Part shown: piece by piece, positions 54,786 through 63,761 of the stretch
Position numbering within the stretch: position 1 is the first letter of the stretch
Layout: each line of letters opens with the position of its first letter
NCBI RefSeq assembly: GCF_913776855.1
Contig: NZ_CAJYQD010000044.1
Span: forward strand, 1 to 64,000
Reading direction: 5' to 3'
Length of the DNA stretch: 64,000 nucleotides
From: an uncultured Sphingomonas sp.
GTDB taxonomy: Bacteria > Pseudomonadota > Alphaproteobacteria > Sphingomonadales > Sphingomonadaceae
Program-made: the position numbers and the translations under genes
Notes under the pieces: generated by a model
What the model saw: only the letters and a program-made list of their open reading frames with translations
The model's database searches: none
Told to the model about the DNA's origin: nothing

Positions 54786-56252
54786 TTACCCTTCCTGCCC
54801 GCGATAGTTCTTCAGCTCGTCGCCGACGATCTGCACGACGTGCAGCACGTTGGTCGATCCCGGCGTCCCGAACGGTACGCCGGCGCAGACGACCACGCGG
54901 TCACCGGCCCCGGCCATGTTGTGGCGCAGGACCATGCGCTTGGCCTTCGCGACCATTTCCTCGAACGATTCGACGTCGCGGGTGTGGACCGCATGGACAC
55001 CCCACAACAGGCCGAGGCGGCGGGCGGTGTCGATCTGCGGCGTCAGCACCATGATCGGCACCGCGGGCCGTTCGCGCGCGATGCGGCGCGCGGTCGAACC
55101 CGATTTGGTGAAGCAAAGGATCGCCTTCGCATCGACCGTGGCGGCGATGTTCTTGGCGGCTTCGGCCAGCGCGTCGGCGGTGGTGGGGTCGGGACGCAGT
55201 ACGGTGAAGTGGACGCGGTCGCCATGCGCCGGGTCGCGTTCGACGGCGTGCGAGATGTCGTTCATCATCGCGACCGATTCGACGGGCCAGCTGCCCGCGG
55301 CGCTTTCCGCCGACAACATGATCGCATCGGCCCCGTCATAGACGGCGGTCGCCACGTCCGACACTTCGGCGCGTGTCGGCGAGGGCGAGGTGATCATCGA
55401 TTCGAGCATCTGCGTCGCGACGACGACCGGACGGCCGAGGCGGCGGGCGGTTTCGACGATGCGCTTCTGCAGCGGTGGCACCGACTGCGGCGGCAGCTCG
55501 ACGCCCAGGTCGCCGCGCGCGACCATCACGCCGTCGCACTGCTCGACGATCTCCTCCAGCCGGGCGACGGCCGAAGGCTTCTCGATCTTGGCGAGCAGCG
55601 CCGCCTTGCCCTGGATCAGCTTGCGCGCCTCGGCCAGATCCTCCGGCCGCTGCACGAACGACAGTGCGATCCAGTCGACGCCCTGGTCGACCGCGAAGTG
55701 CAGGTCGGAAATATCCTTCGGCGTCAGCGCGGCCATTGGCAGCACGACGTCGGGGACGTTCAGCCCCTTTGAATTGGACAGCGCGCCGCCGACCACGACC
55801 TCGGTCAAGATCCTGTCGTCGTCATGGTCGAGGACGCGCAGCACCAGCTTCCCGTCGTCGAGCAGCAGGCGGGCGTCGCGCGCGATCGCGGCGAAGATTT
55901 CGGGATGGGGCAACTGGACGCGCGTGGCATCGCCAGGTTCGTCCGACCGGTCGAGCGTGAAGCGCTGCCCGGCCTCGAGCATCACGCGACCTTCGGCAAA
56001 GCGGCCGACGCGCAGCTTCGGACCCTGAAGATCGGCGAGGATCGTGGTCGGGCGGCCATATTGCTTTTCAAGCCCGCGAATCGCCTCGATCACCGCGACC
56101 TTCGATTGCTGGTCGCCATGGCTCATGTTGACGCGAAACGCATCGGCGCCCGCTTCGAACAGCTTCGCGATCATTTCGTACGTATTGCTCGCAGGACCGA
56201 GCGTGGCGAGGACGCGAACCTTGCGCGAACGGGGGCTGATGGCCTTGGTCAT
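54786..56252 (-). CDS. pyk: Pyruvate kinase
   Basis: A 488-residue glycolytic enzyme making pyruvate and ATP from phosphoenolpyruvate and ADP. It starts RSRKVRVLATLGPAS, with the substrate and metal site MVARGDLGVELP and the catalytic Lys region LLAKIEKPSAV. The C-domain ends with the family motif VVVCAGVPFGTPGSTN. Length is normal. Confidence 0.96.
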   Translation of the reverse strand: MTKAISPRSRKVRVLATLGPASNTYEMIAKLFEAGADAFRVNMSHGDQQSKVAVIEAIRGLEKQYGRPTTILADLQGPKLRVGRFAEGRVMLEAGQRFTLDRSDEPGDATRVQLPHPEIFAAIARDARLLLDDGKLVLRVLDHDDDRILTEVVVGGALSNSKGLNVPDVVLPMAALTPKDISDLHFAVDQGVDWIALSFVQRPEDLAEARKLIQGKAALLAKIEKPSAVARLEEIVEQCDGVMVARGDLGVELPPQSVPPLQKRIVETARRLGRPVVVATQMLESMITSPSPTRAEVSDVATAVYDGADAIMLSAESAAGSWPVESVAMMNDISHAVERDPAHGDRVHFTVLRPDPTTADALAEAAKNIAATVDAKAILCFTKSGSTARRIARERPAVPIMVLTPQIDTARRLGLLWGVHAVHTRDVESFEEMVAKAKRMVLRHNMAGAGDRVVVCAGVPFGTPGSTNVLHVVQIVGDELKNYRGQEG

Positions 56253-56322
56253 GATAGTCTCCGGGCGTTGCGCGCCTGCCTCTAAGCCTTATTCGTAAAC
56301 GATCAACCTTTAGGATCACCAA

Positions 56323-56652
56323 ATGCCAACAATCGATTGCATTGACGATGCGGCGCAGGCCGCCGCCTTTCGCCGGCTCCTGCGCCATCTTCAGCATCGG
56401 ACCGATGCGCAGAATGTCGACCTGATGGGGCTGGCCGGTTTCTGTCGCAACTGCCTAGGCGACTGGTTGGGGGAGGCCGCCGGGGTGTCGAAGGACGAGG
56501 GGCGTGAGGCGGTGTACGGGATGCCCTATGCGCAGTGGAAGGCGAACCACCAGCTGCCCGCCAGCCCCGAACAGATCGCACGGATGGAAGCGAGCGTCGC
56601 GAAGAACCGTGCCGACACCGCCGACGACGCTGCGACGACCGACCCCCGCTGA
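56323..56652 (+). CDS. DUF1244 domain protein, 109 aa
   Basis: Small soluble alphaproteobacterial protein. The core FRRLLRHLQHRTDAQNVDLMGLAGFCRNCLGDWLGEAA holds a C-x2-C pair that could bind metal. Function unknown. Divergent from pyk and 73 bp before gapR. Confidence 0.85.
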   Translation: MPTIDCIDDAAQAAAFRRLLRHLQHRTDAQNVDLMGLAGFCRNCLGDWLGEAAGVSKDEGREAVYGMPYAQWKANHQLPASPEQIARMEASVAKNRADTADDAATTDPR

Positions 56653-56725
56653 TCGGTTGAGGCGCGCGCGCGGATCGGCTAGGCGCGCCCGTTCACGAAT
56701 TCTTGACCATCGTTAGGGGACCCCC

Positions 56726-56962
56726 ATGACCGACAATGTTTCGGCGGAACAGCTCCGCCTGCTCATCGAGCGTATCGAGCGCCTGGAAGAAGAGAAGAAG
56801 GGCATCAGCGACGACATCAAGGACGTCTATGCCGAAGCCAAGTCGACCGGGTTCGACATCAAGACGATGCGGACGATCATCCGCCTGCGCCGCATGGAAA
56901 AGCATCATCGCGACGAGGCCGACATGCTGCTCGAAACCTACAAGCAGGCGCTCGGCATCTAA
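56726..56962 (+). CDS. gapR: GapR nucleoid-associated protein (DUF2312)
   Basis: A 78-residue alphaproteobacterial DNA-clamp protein that tracks overtwisted AT-rich DNA in front of replication and transcription (known from Caulobacter). The N-terminal coiled coil is [36 protein letters not shown], and the basic clamp helix is [13 protein letters not shown]. Strong local context with housekeeping genes. Confidence 0.93.
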   Translation: MTDNVSAEQLRLLIERIERLEEEKKGISDDIKDVYAEAKSTGFDIKTMRTIIRLRRMEKHHRDEADMLLETYKQALGI

Positions 56963-56983
56963 GACCGCATAAGGGGCAGGGAC

Positions 56984-57517
56984 ATGGCCAGCGTCTTCCA
57001 CTTCGCGACCCGCCTGCTGACGCGGCATGGCGACCCGCAGGGCGAAGAGGAAGCCCATGTCCTGTCCGCGATCGAACGCGGCACCCCCGTCACCCGCGAC
57101 GCCGCCGACGAATCGGACGCGCGCTCGACGTTCGGCGACCGGCTGGCGGATCGGGTCGCGGCAGTCGGCGGGTCGTGGGGGTTCATCATCGCCTTCACGG
57201 CTGTGCTGCTGGGCTGGATGCTGCTCAATTCCGATGTGCTGTCGCACTTCGGCATGGCGTTCGATCCCTATCCCTACATCTTTCTCAATCTGATGCTGTC
57301 GACGCTGGCCGCGATCCAGGCACCGGTCATCATGATGAGCCAGAACCGGCAGTCGGAAAAGGATCGGCTGGCCGCGAGGCTGGACTATGAAACCAATTTG
57401 CGCGCAGAGATCGACATCCTCGCGTTGCACGCCAAGCTGGACAGCGACGTGATCGACCGGCTGGCGGCGCTGGAGGCGAAGATCGACGCGCTGGCGCGAA
57501 CCGCGCCCACCGCCTAA
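56984..57517 (+). CDS. DUF1003 inner-membrane protein
   Basis: A 177-residue protein. A soluble N-terminus is followed by two membrane helices (WGFIIAFTAVLLGWMLLN and PYIFLNLMLSTLAAIQAPVIMM). The family signature SQNRQSEKDRLAARLDYETNLRAE and a C-terminal helix follow. Function unknown. Close behind gapR on the same strand. Confidence 0.88.
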   Translation: MASVFHFATRLLTRHGDPQGEEEAHVLSAIERGTPVTRDAADESDARSTFGDRLADRVAAVGGSWGFIIAFTAVLLGWMLLNSDVLSHFGMAFDPYPYIFLNLMLSTLAAIQAPVIMMSQNRQSEKDRLAARLDYETNLRAEIDILALHAKLDSDVIDRLAALEAKIDALARTAPTA

Positions 57518-57545
57518 GAGCGGGCAGTAACCTGAAGAGGCACCG

Positions 57546-58289
57546 ATGGCAGGCCATAGCAAATTCAAGAACATCATGCACCGCAAGGGTGCGCAGGATA
57601 AGAAGCGGTCGGGCATGTTCAGCAAGCTCAGCCGCGAAATCACCGTCGCGGCGAAGATGGGCCTGCCCGATCCCGACATGAACCCGCGCCTGCGCGCCGC
57701 GATCAACGCCGCCAAGGCGCAGTCGATGCCCAAGGACAATATCCAGCGTGCCGTCGACAAGGCGTCGAAGGGCGACATGGAGAATTACGAGGAAATCCGC
57801 TACGAAGGCTTTGGCCCGGCCGGGGTTTCGCTCATTATCGAGGCGCTCAGCGACAACCGCAACCGCACCGCGACCAACGTGCGCACCGCCGTGTCGAAGA
57901 ATGGCGGCAACCTCGGCACCGCCGGGTCGGTCAGCCATGGGTTCGACCGCGTGGGCCTCATCAACTATCCCGCCAAGGCCGGCGACGCCGAGAAGGTGTT
58001 CGAGGCGGCGCTGGAAGCCGGGGCCGAGGACGTGACGTCGAGCGAGGACGGCCACGAAATCTGGACCGCGCAGGGCGACCTGCATGAAGTCGCCAAGGCG
58101 CTCGAGCCGGTACTGGGCGAAGCGGAAGGTGCCAAGCTCGCATGGCGGCCGCAGACGATGGTATCGGTCGGCGAGGACGATGCCGCGACGCTGTTCAAGC
58201 TGCTCGACGCGCTGGACGATGACGATGACGTTCAGACGGTGTGGGGCAATTACGAAGTGTCCGACGAGGTAATGGAGAAGCTGGGTTGA
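57546..58289 (+). CDS. yebC: YebC/PmpR family regulator / translation factor
   Basis: A 247-residue protein with the invariant start [21 protein letters not shown] and [18 protein letters not shown]. Family members bind DNA and, from recent work, relieve ribosome stalling. Its place before ruvC is the classical order. Confidence 0.95.
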   Translation: MAGHSKFKNIMHRKGAQDKKRSGMFSKLSREITVAAKMGLPDPDMNPRLRAAINAAKAQSMPKDNIQRAVDKASKGDMENYEEIRYEGFGPAGVSLIIEALSDNRNRTATNVRTAVSKNGGNLGTAGSVSHGFDRVGLINYPAKAGDAEKVFEAALEAGAEDVTSSEDGHEIWTAQGDLHEVAKALEPVLGEAEGAKLAWRPQTMVSVGEDDAATLFKLLDALDDDDDVQTVWGNYEVSDEVMEKLG

Positions 58290-58298
58290 GCAATCAAA

Positions 58299-58430
58299 TC
58301 CTCCCCGCTGTGCGGGGAGGGGGACCAGCGAAGCTGGTGGAGGGGGGCTTCCGCAAGCGTTGCATTGTGTGGCCAACCCCCTCCACCACCGCTTCGCGGC
58401 GGTCCCCCTCCCCGCCGGCGGGGAGGAGCT
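58299..58430. repeat. Intergenic palindromic element, CTCCCC/GGGGAG family, copy 2; supplies the ruvC Shine-Dalgarno
   Basis: Left half runs CTCCCCGCTGTGCGGGGAG then GGGGACCAGC and GCTGGTGGAGGGGGG. Right half is the complementary CCCCCTCCACCACC, GCGGCGGTCCCCCTCC, CCGCCGGCGGGGAGGAG. The final GGAGGAG at 58422-58428 is 6 bases before the ruvC ATG. Confidence 0.8.
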
Positions 58431-58434
58431 TTTC

Positions 58435-58944
58435 ATGCTGATCCTCGGCCTCGACCCCGGCCTTGGCACGACCGGCTGGGGCATGATCCGCGCCGATGGC
58501 AACCGCCTCAGCCACGTCGCCAACGGCCAGATTCGCACCGATCCGTCGATGCAGCTCCCCCGCCGTCTCGCGCTCCTGTTCGGCGCACTGGGCGAGGTGA
58601 TCCGCACCGAACGCCCCGATGGTGCGGCCGTCGAGGAAGTGCTGGGCAACAGCAACGCGCAGTCGACGTTGAAGCTGGGGCAGGCGCGCGGCGTCGTGCT
58701 GCTCTCCGCTTCGACCGCGGGCCTCGCGATCGGCGAATATCACCCGAGTATCGTCAAGAAGGCGGTGGTCGGCACCGGCGGCGCGGACAAGAAGCAGATT
58801 CAGGCGATGGTCGGGCATCTGCTGCCCGGCGTGAAGCTGTCTGGGCCAGACGCCGCCGATGCACTGGCGGTGGCGATCACGCACGCCCATCATCTGGCGA
58901 GCGCACAGGCACGGGCACGGCGGTCGACGGGGATCGGAGCGTGA
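58435..58944 (+). CDS. ruvC: Holliday junction resolvase RuvC
   Basis: A 169-residue endonuclease cutting four-way junctions. It starts [16 protein letters not shown] (first acidic residue Asp7). The other catalytic acids are in [10 protein letters not shown] and [18 protein letters not shown]. The ribosome-binding site lies inside the palindromic element upstream, so folding of that RNA could control translation (inference). Confidence 0.96.
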   Translation: MLILGLDPGLGTTGWGMIRADGNRLSHVANGQIRTDPSMQLPRRLALLFGALGEVIRTERPDGAAVEEVLGNSNAQSTLKLGQARGVVLLSASTAGLAIGEYHPSIVKKAVVGTGGADKKQIQAMVGHLLPGVKLSGPDAADALAVAITHAHHLASAQARARRSTGIGA

Positions 58945-58959
58945 CGCTCACCGCCACCG

Positions 58960-59040
58960 TATTCCCGCGAAGGCGGGAATCCAGGGCGACGATCAACGCC
59001 AGTTCTGTCTGGCTCTGGATCCCCGCCTGCGCGGGGATAT
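58960..59040. repeat. Intergenic palindromic element, CCCGCGCAGGCGGG family, copy 4, inside the ruv operon
   Basis: Imperfect arms: ATTCCCGCGAAGGCGGGAAT from 58961, and ATCCCCGCCTGCGCGGGGAT ending near 59038. It separates ruvC from ruvA, unlike the direct junctions elsewhere in the cluster. Confidence 0.8.
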
Positions 59041-59062
59041 GGCTTATCGAAAGAAGTCCCAC

Positions 59063-59665
59063 ATGATCGCCCACCTGAAAGGCATATTGTCCGTCTCCGG
59101 CATCGACCACGCCGTCATCGACGTGAATGGTGTCGGCTATCTGGTCGGCGCATCGTCGCGGACGTTGCAGGCGCTGGGACCGGTCGGCGGCAGCGTCACC
59201 ATCCATACCGAAATGCTGGTTGCGGAGGATTTCATCCGCCTCGTCGGCTTCGCCAGCGCGGACGAGCGCGACTGGTTCCGCCTGCTGACCGGCGTGCAGG
59301 GCGTCGGCGCGCGCGTGGCGCTCGGCATCCTGTCGACCCTGTCGCCCGAGGAGGTCCGCACCGCCATCGCGCGCGGCGACAAGGCGAGCATTGCGCGCGC
59401 GAACGGCGTCGGCCCGAAGCTGGCCCAGCGCATCGCGATGGAATTGAAAGACAAGGTCGGCGGCATCGCCATCGGTCCCGGCGCGGTGGCGCCGGCGGCC
59501 GGCGGGGACGGGGTGGAGGGCGACGCAGTGTCGGCGCTGCTCAACCTCGGCTTCAAGCCGGCGGAGGCGGCGACGGCGGTCGGCAAGGCGGCGGAGGAAC
59601 TGGGCGCGGGCGCCAGCCTCGATGCGCTGGTCCGGCTGGCGCTGCGCAAGGCGTCCCGCAGCTGA
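59063..59665 (+). CDS. ruvA: Holliday junction branch migration protein RuvA
   Basis: A 200-residue junction-binding subunit. OB domain ([28 protein letters not shown]), two helix-hairpin-helix motifs ([17 protein letters not shown] and [19 protein letters not shown]), and the mobile C-terminal domain ([18 protein letters not shown]) that contacts RuvB. ATG 59063 matches the family start. Confidence 0.96.
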   Translation: MIAHLKGILSVSGIDHAVIDVNGVGYLVGASSRTLQALGPVGGSVTIHTEMLVAEDFIRLVGFASADERDWFRLLTGVQGVGARVALGILSTLSPEEVRTAIARGDKASIARANGVGPKLAQRIAMELKDKVGGIAIGPGAVAPAAGGDGVEGDAVSALLNLGFKPAEAATAVGKAAEELGAGASLDALVRLALRKASRS

Positions 59666-59667
59666 AG

Positions 59668-59694
59668 GTCCTCCCCATCTGCGATGGGGAGGAC
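59668..59694. repeat. Short hairpin between ruvA and ruvB
   Basis: GTCCTCCCCA and TGGGGAGGAC, perfect 10-bp arms with a 7-base loop. It looks like a half unit of the CTCCCC/GGGGAG family and could attenuate readthrough or protect the ruvCA message. Confidence 0.65.
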
Positions 59695-59730
59695 TTTGAC
59701 CCGATCAAAGCGAACGTCTAGGGAACGGGC

Positions 59731-60750
59731 GTGACCGACGACCGTATCACCACCCCGATCCGCCGCCCCGATGACGTCGACGCCGCACTGCGTCCCAAGG
59801 CGCTCGACGAATTCGTCGGGCAGCAGGCGGCGCGCGAGAATCTGCGCGTGTTCATCGATGCCGCGCGCGGGCGGGGCGACGTGCTCGACCATGTGCTGTT
59901 CTTCGGGCCCCCCGGCCTCGGCAAGACGACGCTGGCGCAGATCGTCGCGCGCGAGATGGGCGTTGGGTTCCGCGCCACCTCCGGCCCGGTCATCGCCAAG
60001 TCGGGCGACCTCGCGGCGCTGCTGACCAACCTCGAGGACGGCGACGTGCTGTTCATCGACGAGATTCACCGCCTCAATCCGGCGGTCGAGGAAGTGCTGT
60101 ACCCGGCGATGGAGGACCGCGCGCTCGACCTGATGATCGGCGAGGGACCGTCGGCGCGGAGCGTCCGCATCGACCTGCCGCGCTTCACGCTGGTGGGGGC
60201 GACCACGCGACAGGGGCTGTTGACCACGCCCTTGCGCGACCGTTTCGGCATTCCGGTGCGGCTGCAATTCTACACGGTCGAGGAGCTGACCCGGGTGGTG
60301 ACGCGCGCCGCCGGGCTGCTCGGCCTCGGCATCGCCACCGACGGCGCGACCGAGGTGGCAAGGCGCGCGCGCGGCACCCCGCGCATCGCCGGGCGGCTGC
60401 TGCGCCGGGTGCGCGACTTCGCCAATGTCGCGGGCGTCGAGGTGGTCGATGCGCGCACCGCCGACGCCGCGCTCAACCGGCTGGAGGTGGATGCCAAGGG
60501 GCTGGATTCGATGGATCGCCGCTACCTGACCATGATCGCCGACGTCTATCGCGGCGGGCCGGTCGGGGTCGAGACGCTGGCGGCGGGCCTCAGCGAACCG
60601 CGCGACACGATCGAGGAAGTGATCGAGCCGTATCTGATCCAGATCGGCATGATCGCACGGACGGCGCGCGGCCGCTGCCTGAACGCAGGCGGGTGGAAGC
60701 ATCTGGGGTTCGAACCGCCCGCGGGCGTGCAGGATGGGTTGTTCGATTGA
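59731..60750 (+). CDS. ruvB: Holliday junction branch migration ATPase RuvB
   Basis: A 339-residue AAA+ motor. Walker [13 protein letters not shown], Walker [11 protein letters not shown], sensor 1 [18 protein letters not shown], and a winged-helix C-terminal domain ending [16 protein letters not shown] start at 59731 (MTDDRITTP). Stop overlaps the next start (TGATG). Confidence 0.97.
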   Translation: MTDDRITTPIRRPDDVDAALRPKALDEFVGQQAARENLRVFIDAARGRGDVLDHVLFFGPPGLGKTTLAQIVAREMGVGFRATSGPVIAKSGDLAALLTNLEDGDVLFIDEIHRLNPAVEEVLYPAMEDRALDLMIGEGPSARSVRIDLPRFTLVGATTRQGLLTTPLRDRFGIPVRLQFYTVEELTRVVTRAAGLLGLGIATDGATEVARRARGTPRIAGRLLRRVRDFANVAGVEVVDARTADAALNRLEVDAKGLDSMDRRYLTMIADVYRGGPVGVETLAAGLSEPRDTIEEVIEPYLIQIGMIARTARGRCLNAGGWKHLGFEPPAGVQDGLFD

Positions 60751-61088
60751 TGGAACGTAGTGGCAGGCAACGCGGCGATCTTCTGGCCTCGGTGGCGATC
60801 GGCGCGCGACAGGCGGGGCGGGTGGCTGCACCCGTCGCTCCGCTGGTGATCGAGGCGGTGTTCGCCGCCGATGCCAGCTGTTCGGTGACGATCGGCAGCG
60901 CGGCGTTCGTCCTGCCCGACGCCGCGTCGGCGTTCGTCGCGGCGCTCGACACCTTGCCCGATCCGGGCCGGCCGCTGACCCTCGCTGTCCGGGGCGGCGC
61001 GGCGGCACGCCATGTCGGCGCGATCGTCCGCCTGATCGGATCGGCCGGGTTCGACAACGTGACGGTGTTGCGGAGCGAGGAAGCCTGA
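60750..61088 (+). CDS. Hypothetical protein between ruvB and ybgC, 112 aa
   Basis: Not recognised as a named family. It starts by overlap with the ruvB stop. No clear membrane helix. The last 50 residues (RPLTLAVRGGAAARHVGAIVRLIGSAGFDNVTVL) follow the beta-alpha-beta pattern of the periplasmic domain of ExbD/TolR, but the membrane helix of that family is missing. Its position just before the tol genes makes a link thinkable, not shown. Confidence 0.65.
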   Translation: MERSGRQRGDLLASVAIGARQAGRVAAPVAPLVIEAVFAADASCSVTIGSAAFVLPDAASAFVAALDTLPDPGRPLTLAVRGGAAARHVGAIVRLIGSAGFDNVTVLRSEEA

Positions 61089-61135
61089 CCATAACTCGGG
61101 GTTAAGCCGGTCACCCCTTCCCCCGTCCGCCACCA

Positions 61136-61612
61136 ATGGTTAAAGCCATGGCCATGACCGACCCCGACCAGCCGGCCGGCGGCCGCTTCGTTGGCGGCAC
61201 GCATCGCTTTCCCGTCCGCATCTATTTCGAGGACACCGACCTGTCGGGTGTCGTCTATCACGCGAATTACCTGCGCTATTTCGAACGCGCACGCAGCGAC
61301 ATGCTGCGGATCGCCGGAATCGACCAGCGCGCCGCCCACGAAGCGGGGGAGGGCGCCTATGCCGTGCGGTCGATGCAGCTTGACTGGCGGGCACCGGCGC
61401 GGCTGAACGATGCGCTGGTCGTCGTCAGCACGGTCGAGCGGGTGCGGGCGGCGGCGGTCGATATTCAGCAAATAGTCATCCGCGACGATCTTCTACTGGC
61501 GTCGGCTCGGGTGGAGGTCGCGTTCGTCGCCCCCGGCGGGCGGCCGCGTCGCCAGCCGGCGGCATGGATCGACACCTTCGCCGCGCTGTTCGCAACCGAT
61601 AAAGGGGCATGA
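61136..61612 (+). CDS. ybgC: Tol-Pal-associated acyl-CoA thioesterase YbgC
   Basis: A 158-residue hot-dog-fold thioesterase. The catalytic Asp region is YFEDTDLSGVVYHANYLRYFERARSD. First gene of the usual ybgC-tolQRAB-pal operon. Start could also be ATG 61148 or 61154; no clear ribosome-binding site decides. ATGATG overlaps its stop with tolQ. Confidence 0.93.
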   Translation: MVKAMAMTDPDQPAGGRFVGGTHRFPVRIYFEDTDLSGVVYHANYLRYFERARSDMLRIAGIDQRAAHEAGEGAYAVRSMQLDWRAPARLNDALVVVSTVERVRAAAVDIQQIVIRDDLLLASARVEVAFVAPGGRPRRQPAAWIDTFAALFATDKGA

Positions 61613-62301
61613 TGGACGTTTTCGTGAACACCGACGCCGCGACCATGTCGCCGGTTGCGCTCTTCCTTCAGGCCGACTGGGTGGTGAAGGCGGTGATGCT
61701 GGGCCTGCTGGCCGCCAGTATCTGGACCTGGGCGATCATCGTCGGCTTCCTGGTGCGCGCTCGCAAGGTCCGCCGCGACATCGACCGGTTCGAGGTTGAG
61801 TTCGAACAGGCCGAGGATATCGATGCGTTCCACCGGCTGCAGGGATCACGCGACACGGCGATCGCCCGCGTATTCTCCTCCGGCGTCCGCGAATGGCGGC
61901 GCTCGACCGCATCGAAGCAGATCGACCGCGACGGCACCCGCGAACGCCTCGCCACCGCCATGGCGTCCAGCGTGGCGGACGAGAGCGAGACGCTGGCCGA
62001 CCGACTGAATATTTTGGCGACGGTCGGATCGGTGGCGCCGTTCGTCGGGCTGTTCGGTACGGTATGGGGCATCATGCGCTCGTTCACGTCGATCGCGTCG
62101 GAACAGAATACCTCTCTGGCCGTCGTCGCGCCGGGCATCGCCGAGGCATTGTTCGCAACCGCCATCGGGCTGTTCGCCGCCATTCCGGCGGTCATCGCCT
62201 ACAACCGCTTCAGCCACCGCGTGAACCGGATTGAGGCGCGGCTGAACCGCTTTGCCGACGCGTTCCACGCCACGCTGTCGCGCCAGCTCGAAGGCGTCTG
62301 A
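61609..62301 (+). CDS. tolQ: Tol-Pal system protein TolQ
   Basis: A 230-residue inner-membrane motor protein with three helices: [47 protein letters not shown] and [19 protein letters not shown]. With TolR it forms the proton channel driving outer-membrane constriction in cell division. Confidence 0.96.
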   Translation: MMDVFVNTDAATMSPVALFLQADWVVKAVMLGLLAASIWTWAIIVGFLVRARKVRRDIDRFEVEFEQAEDIDAFHRLQGSRDTAIARVFSSGVREWRRSTASKQIDRDGTRERLATAMASSVADESETLADRLNILATVGSVAPFVGLFGTVWGIMRSFTSIASEQNTSLAVVAPGIAEALFATAIGLFAAIPAVIAYNRFSHRVNRIEARLNRFADAFHATLSRQLEGV

Positions 62302-62304
62302 GCG

Positions 62305-62736
62305 ATGGGCATCAACCTGCCGTCGGCAAAGGGAAAAGGCCGTCGCGCGCCGATGGCGGAAATCAATGTCACGCCGCTGGTCGACGTGATGCTGGTGCTG
62401 CTGATCATCTTCATGGTGACCGCGCCGCTGATGACCGCCGGCGTGCCGGTGAACCTGCCCGACAGCCGTGCGAAGGCGGTCGAGCAGACGCAGCAGCCGG
62501 TCACCTTGTCGATGGATGCCGAGGGGCGGACGTTCATCGATGATCTCGAAGTATCGTCCGACAACCTGCCCGGCGAACTGGAAAAGATCGCCGCGGCGGG
62601 CGCGGGTGCGACCGAGCCGCGCCAGGTGATGCTGCGCGCTGACCGCAGCCTCGATTATGGCCGGGTCAATGCCGTGCTGGGCGAACTGAACCGTGCCGGG
62701 CTGAACCGTGTGTCGCTCATCAGCGTGGCGCAGTAA
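62305..62736 (+). CDS. tolR: Tol-Pal system protein TolR
   Basis: A 143-residue ExbD-family protein. It starts with the MAEINVTPLVDVMLVLLIIFMVTAPLM helix, including the channel Asp. Periplasmic domain ends YGRVNAVLGELNRAGLNRVSLIS. Three bases after tolQ. Confidence 0.96.
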   Translation: MGINLPSAKGKGRRAPMAEINVTPLVDVMLVLLIIFMVTAPLMTAGVPVNLPDSRAKAVEQTQQPVTLSMDAEGRTFIDDLEVSSDNLPGELEKIAAAGAGATEPRQVMLRADRSLDYGRVNAVLGELNRAGLNRVSLISVAQ

Positions 62737-62741
62737 GCCTG

Positions 62742-63749
62742 ATGCAGAAGGCGGAGAAGATCGGGCTTGGCGTAGCGGTCGCGGGACATGCCGTCCTGTT
62801 CGGCCTGCTGTCGGTCGGGTTTCTCGCCACGCCCAACCCATTGAAGCTCAAGTCCGAGCCGATGGACGTCAGCTTCGCCGAAGAGGTCGCAGCGGAACAG
62901 AGCGCGCCGGAGCAGACCGACGCGCCGGCAATCAGCCAGGCGCCCGAAACCGGCCCGCCCGAAGATGCCGCGCCCAGCGAACCGGCGAGCGAACCGGAGC
63001 CTGCACCGAAACCCGAACCCGCCCCGCCGGCCCCTGCGCCCAAGCCGCAACCCGCGCCGCGCCCCGAACCCAGGCCCGCACCCAAGCCCATCCCGGCGCC
63101 GAAACCCGTTCCGAAGCCGGTGCCCAAGCCTGCGCCCAAGCCCGCTCCCGCACCGAAGCCCGAACCCAAGCCCACGCGGCAACCGGCCCGCCCGGCGCCG
63201 GCCCGGCCGACTGCGGTCGCAAAGGCGCCTCCAAAGGCGGCACCCGCCAAACCCGCTGCCGCGCCCGCGAAACCCACGGCCAAGCCTGCCGCGACGCGCG
63301 GGCAGGGGGACAATGCGCAGGCCACCACACAGCGGCCACGCGGCGGGCGTCTGGGCAATGATTTCCTGAAGGGCATCGCCGACACGCCGGCACCGGGCAA
63401 GGCACCGGCTGCGCGCGGTACGGCAGTCAGCGCGCAGGAGGTTGCCGGGCTGGGCGCGGCGATCCGCCGGCAGGTCCAGCCGTGCGCGAACCGCGTGCCC
63501 AGCCCCGGTCCGGGTGCCAACCAGATCACGTCGAAGGTCGTGCTGCAGATGCGACCGGATGGCACGCTGGCGGCCAAGCCGACCATTCGCGGCCAGACGG
63601 GTGTCGATGGCGAGAATCAGCGCTACGCGCAGCGGGTCGGTGAACTGGCGATCGCGGCGTTCATCCAGTGCGCGCCATATGAACTTCCCGACGAACTCTA
63701 TGAGGGCGGCTGGAAATTTATCATCATCAACTACAAGCTGCCCGGCTGA
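62742..63749 (+). CDS. tolA: TolA-type cell envelope protein with Pro/Lys/Ala-rich domain
   Basis: A 335-residue protein. One N-terminal membrane helix (KIGLGVAVAGHAVLFGLLSVGFLATP) is followed by an extended PKPEPAP-type region of about 130 residues (encoded at about 62990-63300). The C-terminal TonB-like domain (AAIRRQVQPCANRVP ... ALQ-type VGELAIAAFIQCAPYELP) ends the protein. Domain II is Pro-rich rather than the Ala/Lys helix of E. coli TolA. Links TolQR to the TolB-Pal complex. Confidence 0.9.
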   Translation: MQKAEKIGLGVAVAGHAVLFGLLSVGFLATPNPLKLKSEPMDVSFAEEVAAEQSAPEQTDAPAISQAPETGPPEDAAPSEPASEPEPAPKPEPAPPAPAPKPQPAPRPEPRPAPKPIPAPKPVPKPVPKPAPKPAPAPKPEPKPTRQPARPAPARPTAVAKAPPKAAPAKPAAAPAKPTAKPAATRGQGDNAQATTQRPRGGRLGNDFLKGIADTPAPGKAPAARGTAVSAQEVAGLGAAIRRQVQPCANRVPSPGPGANQITSKVVLQMRPDGTLAAKPTIRGQTGVDGENQRYAQRVGELAIAAFIQCAPYELPDELYEGGWKFIIINYKLPG

Positions 63750-63761
63750 CCGGAGGGACGT

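Noticed and set aside
62990..63300. DNA tandem repeat of the minisatellite type
   Set aside because: The repetition is that of codons for Pro, Lys and Ala inside tolA, without an exact unit.
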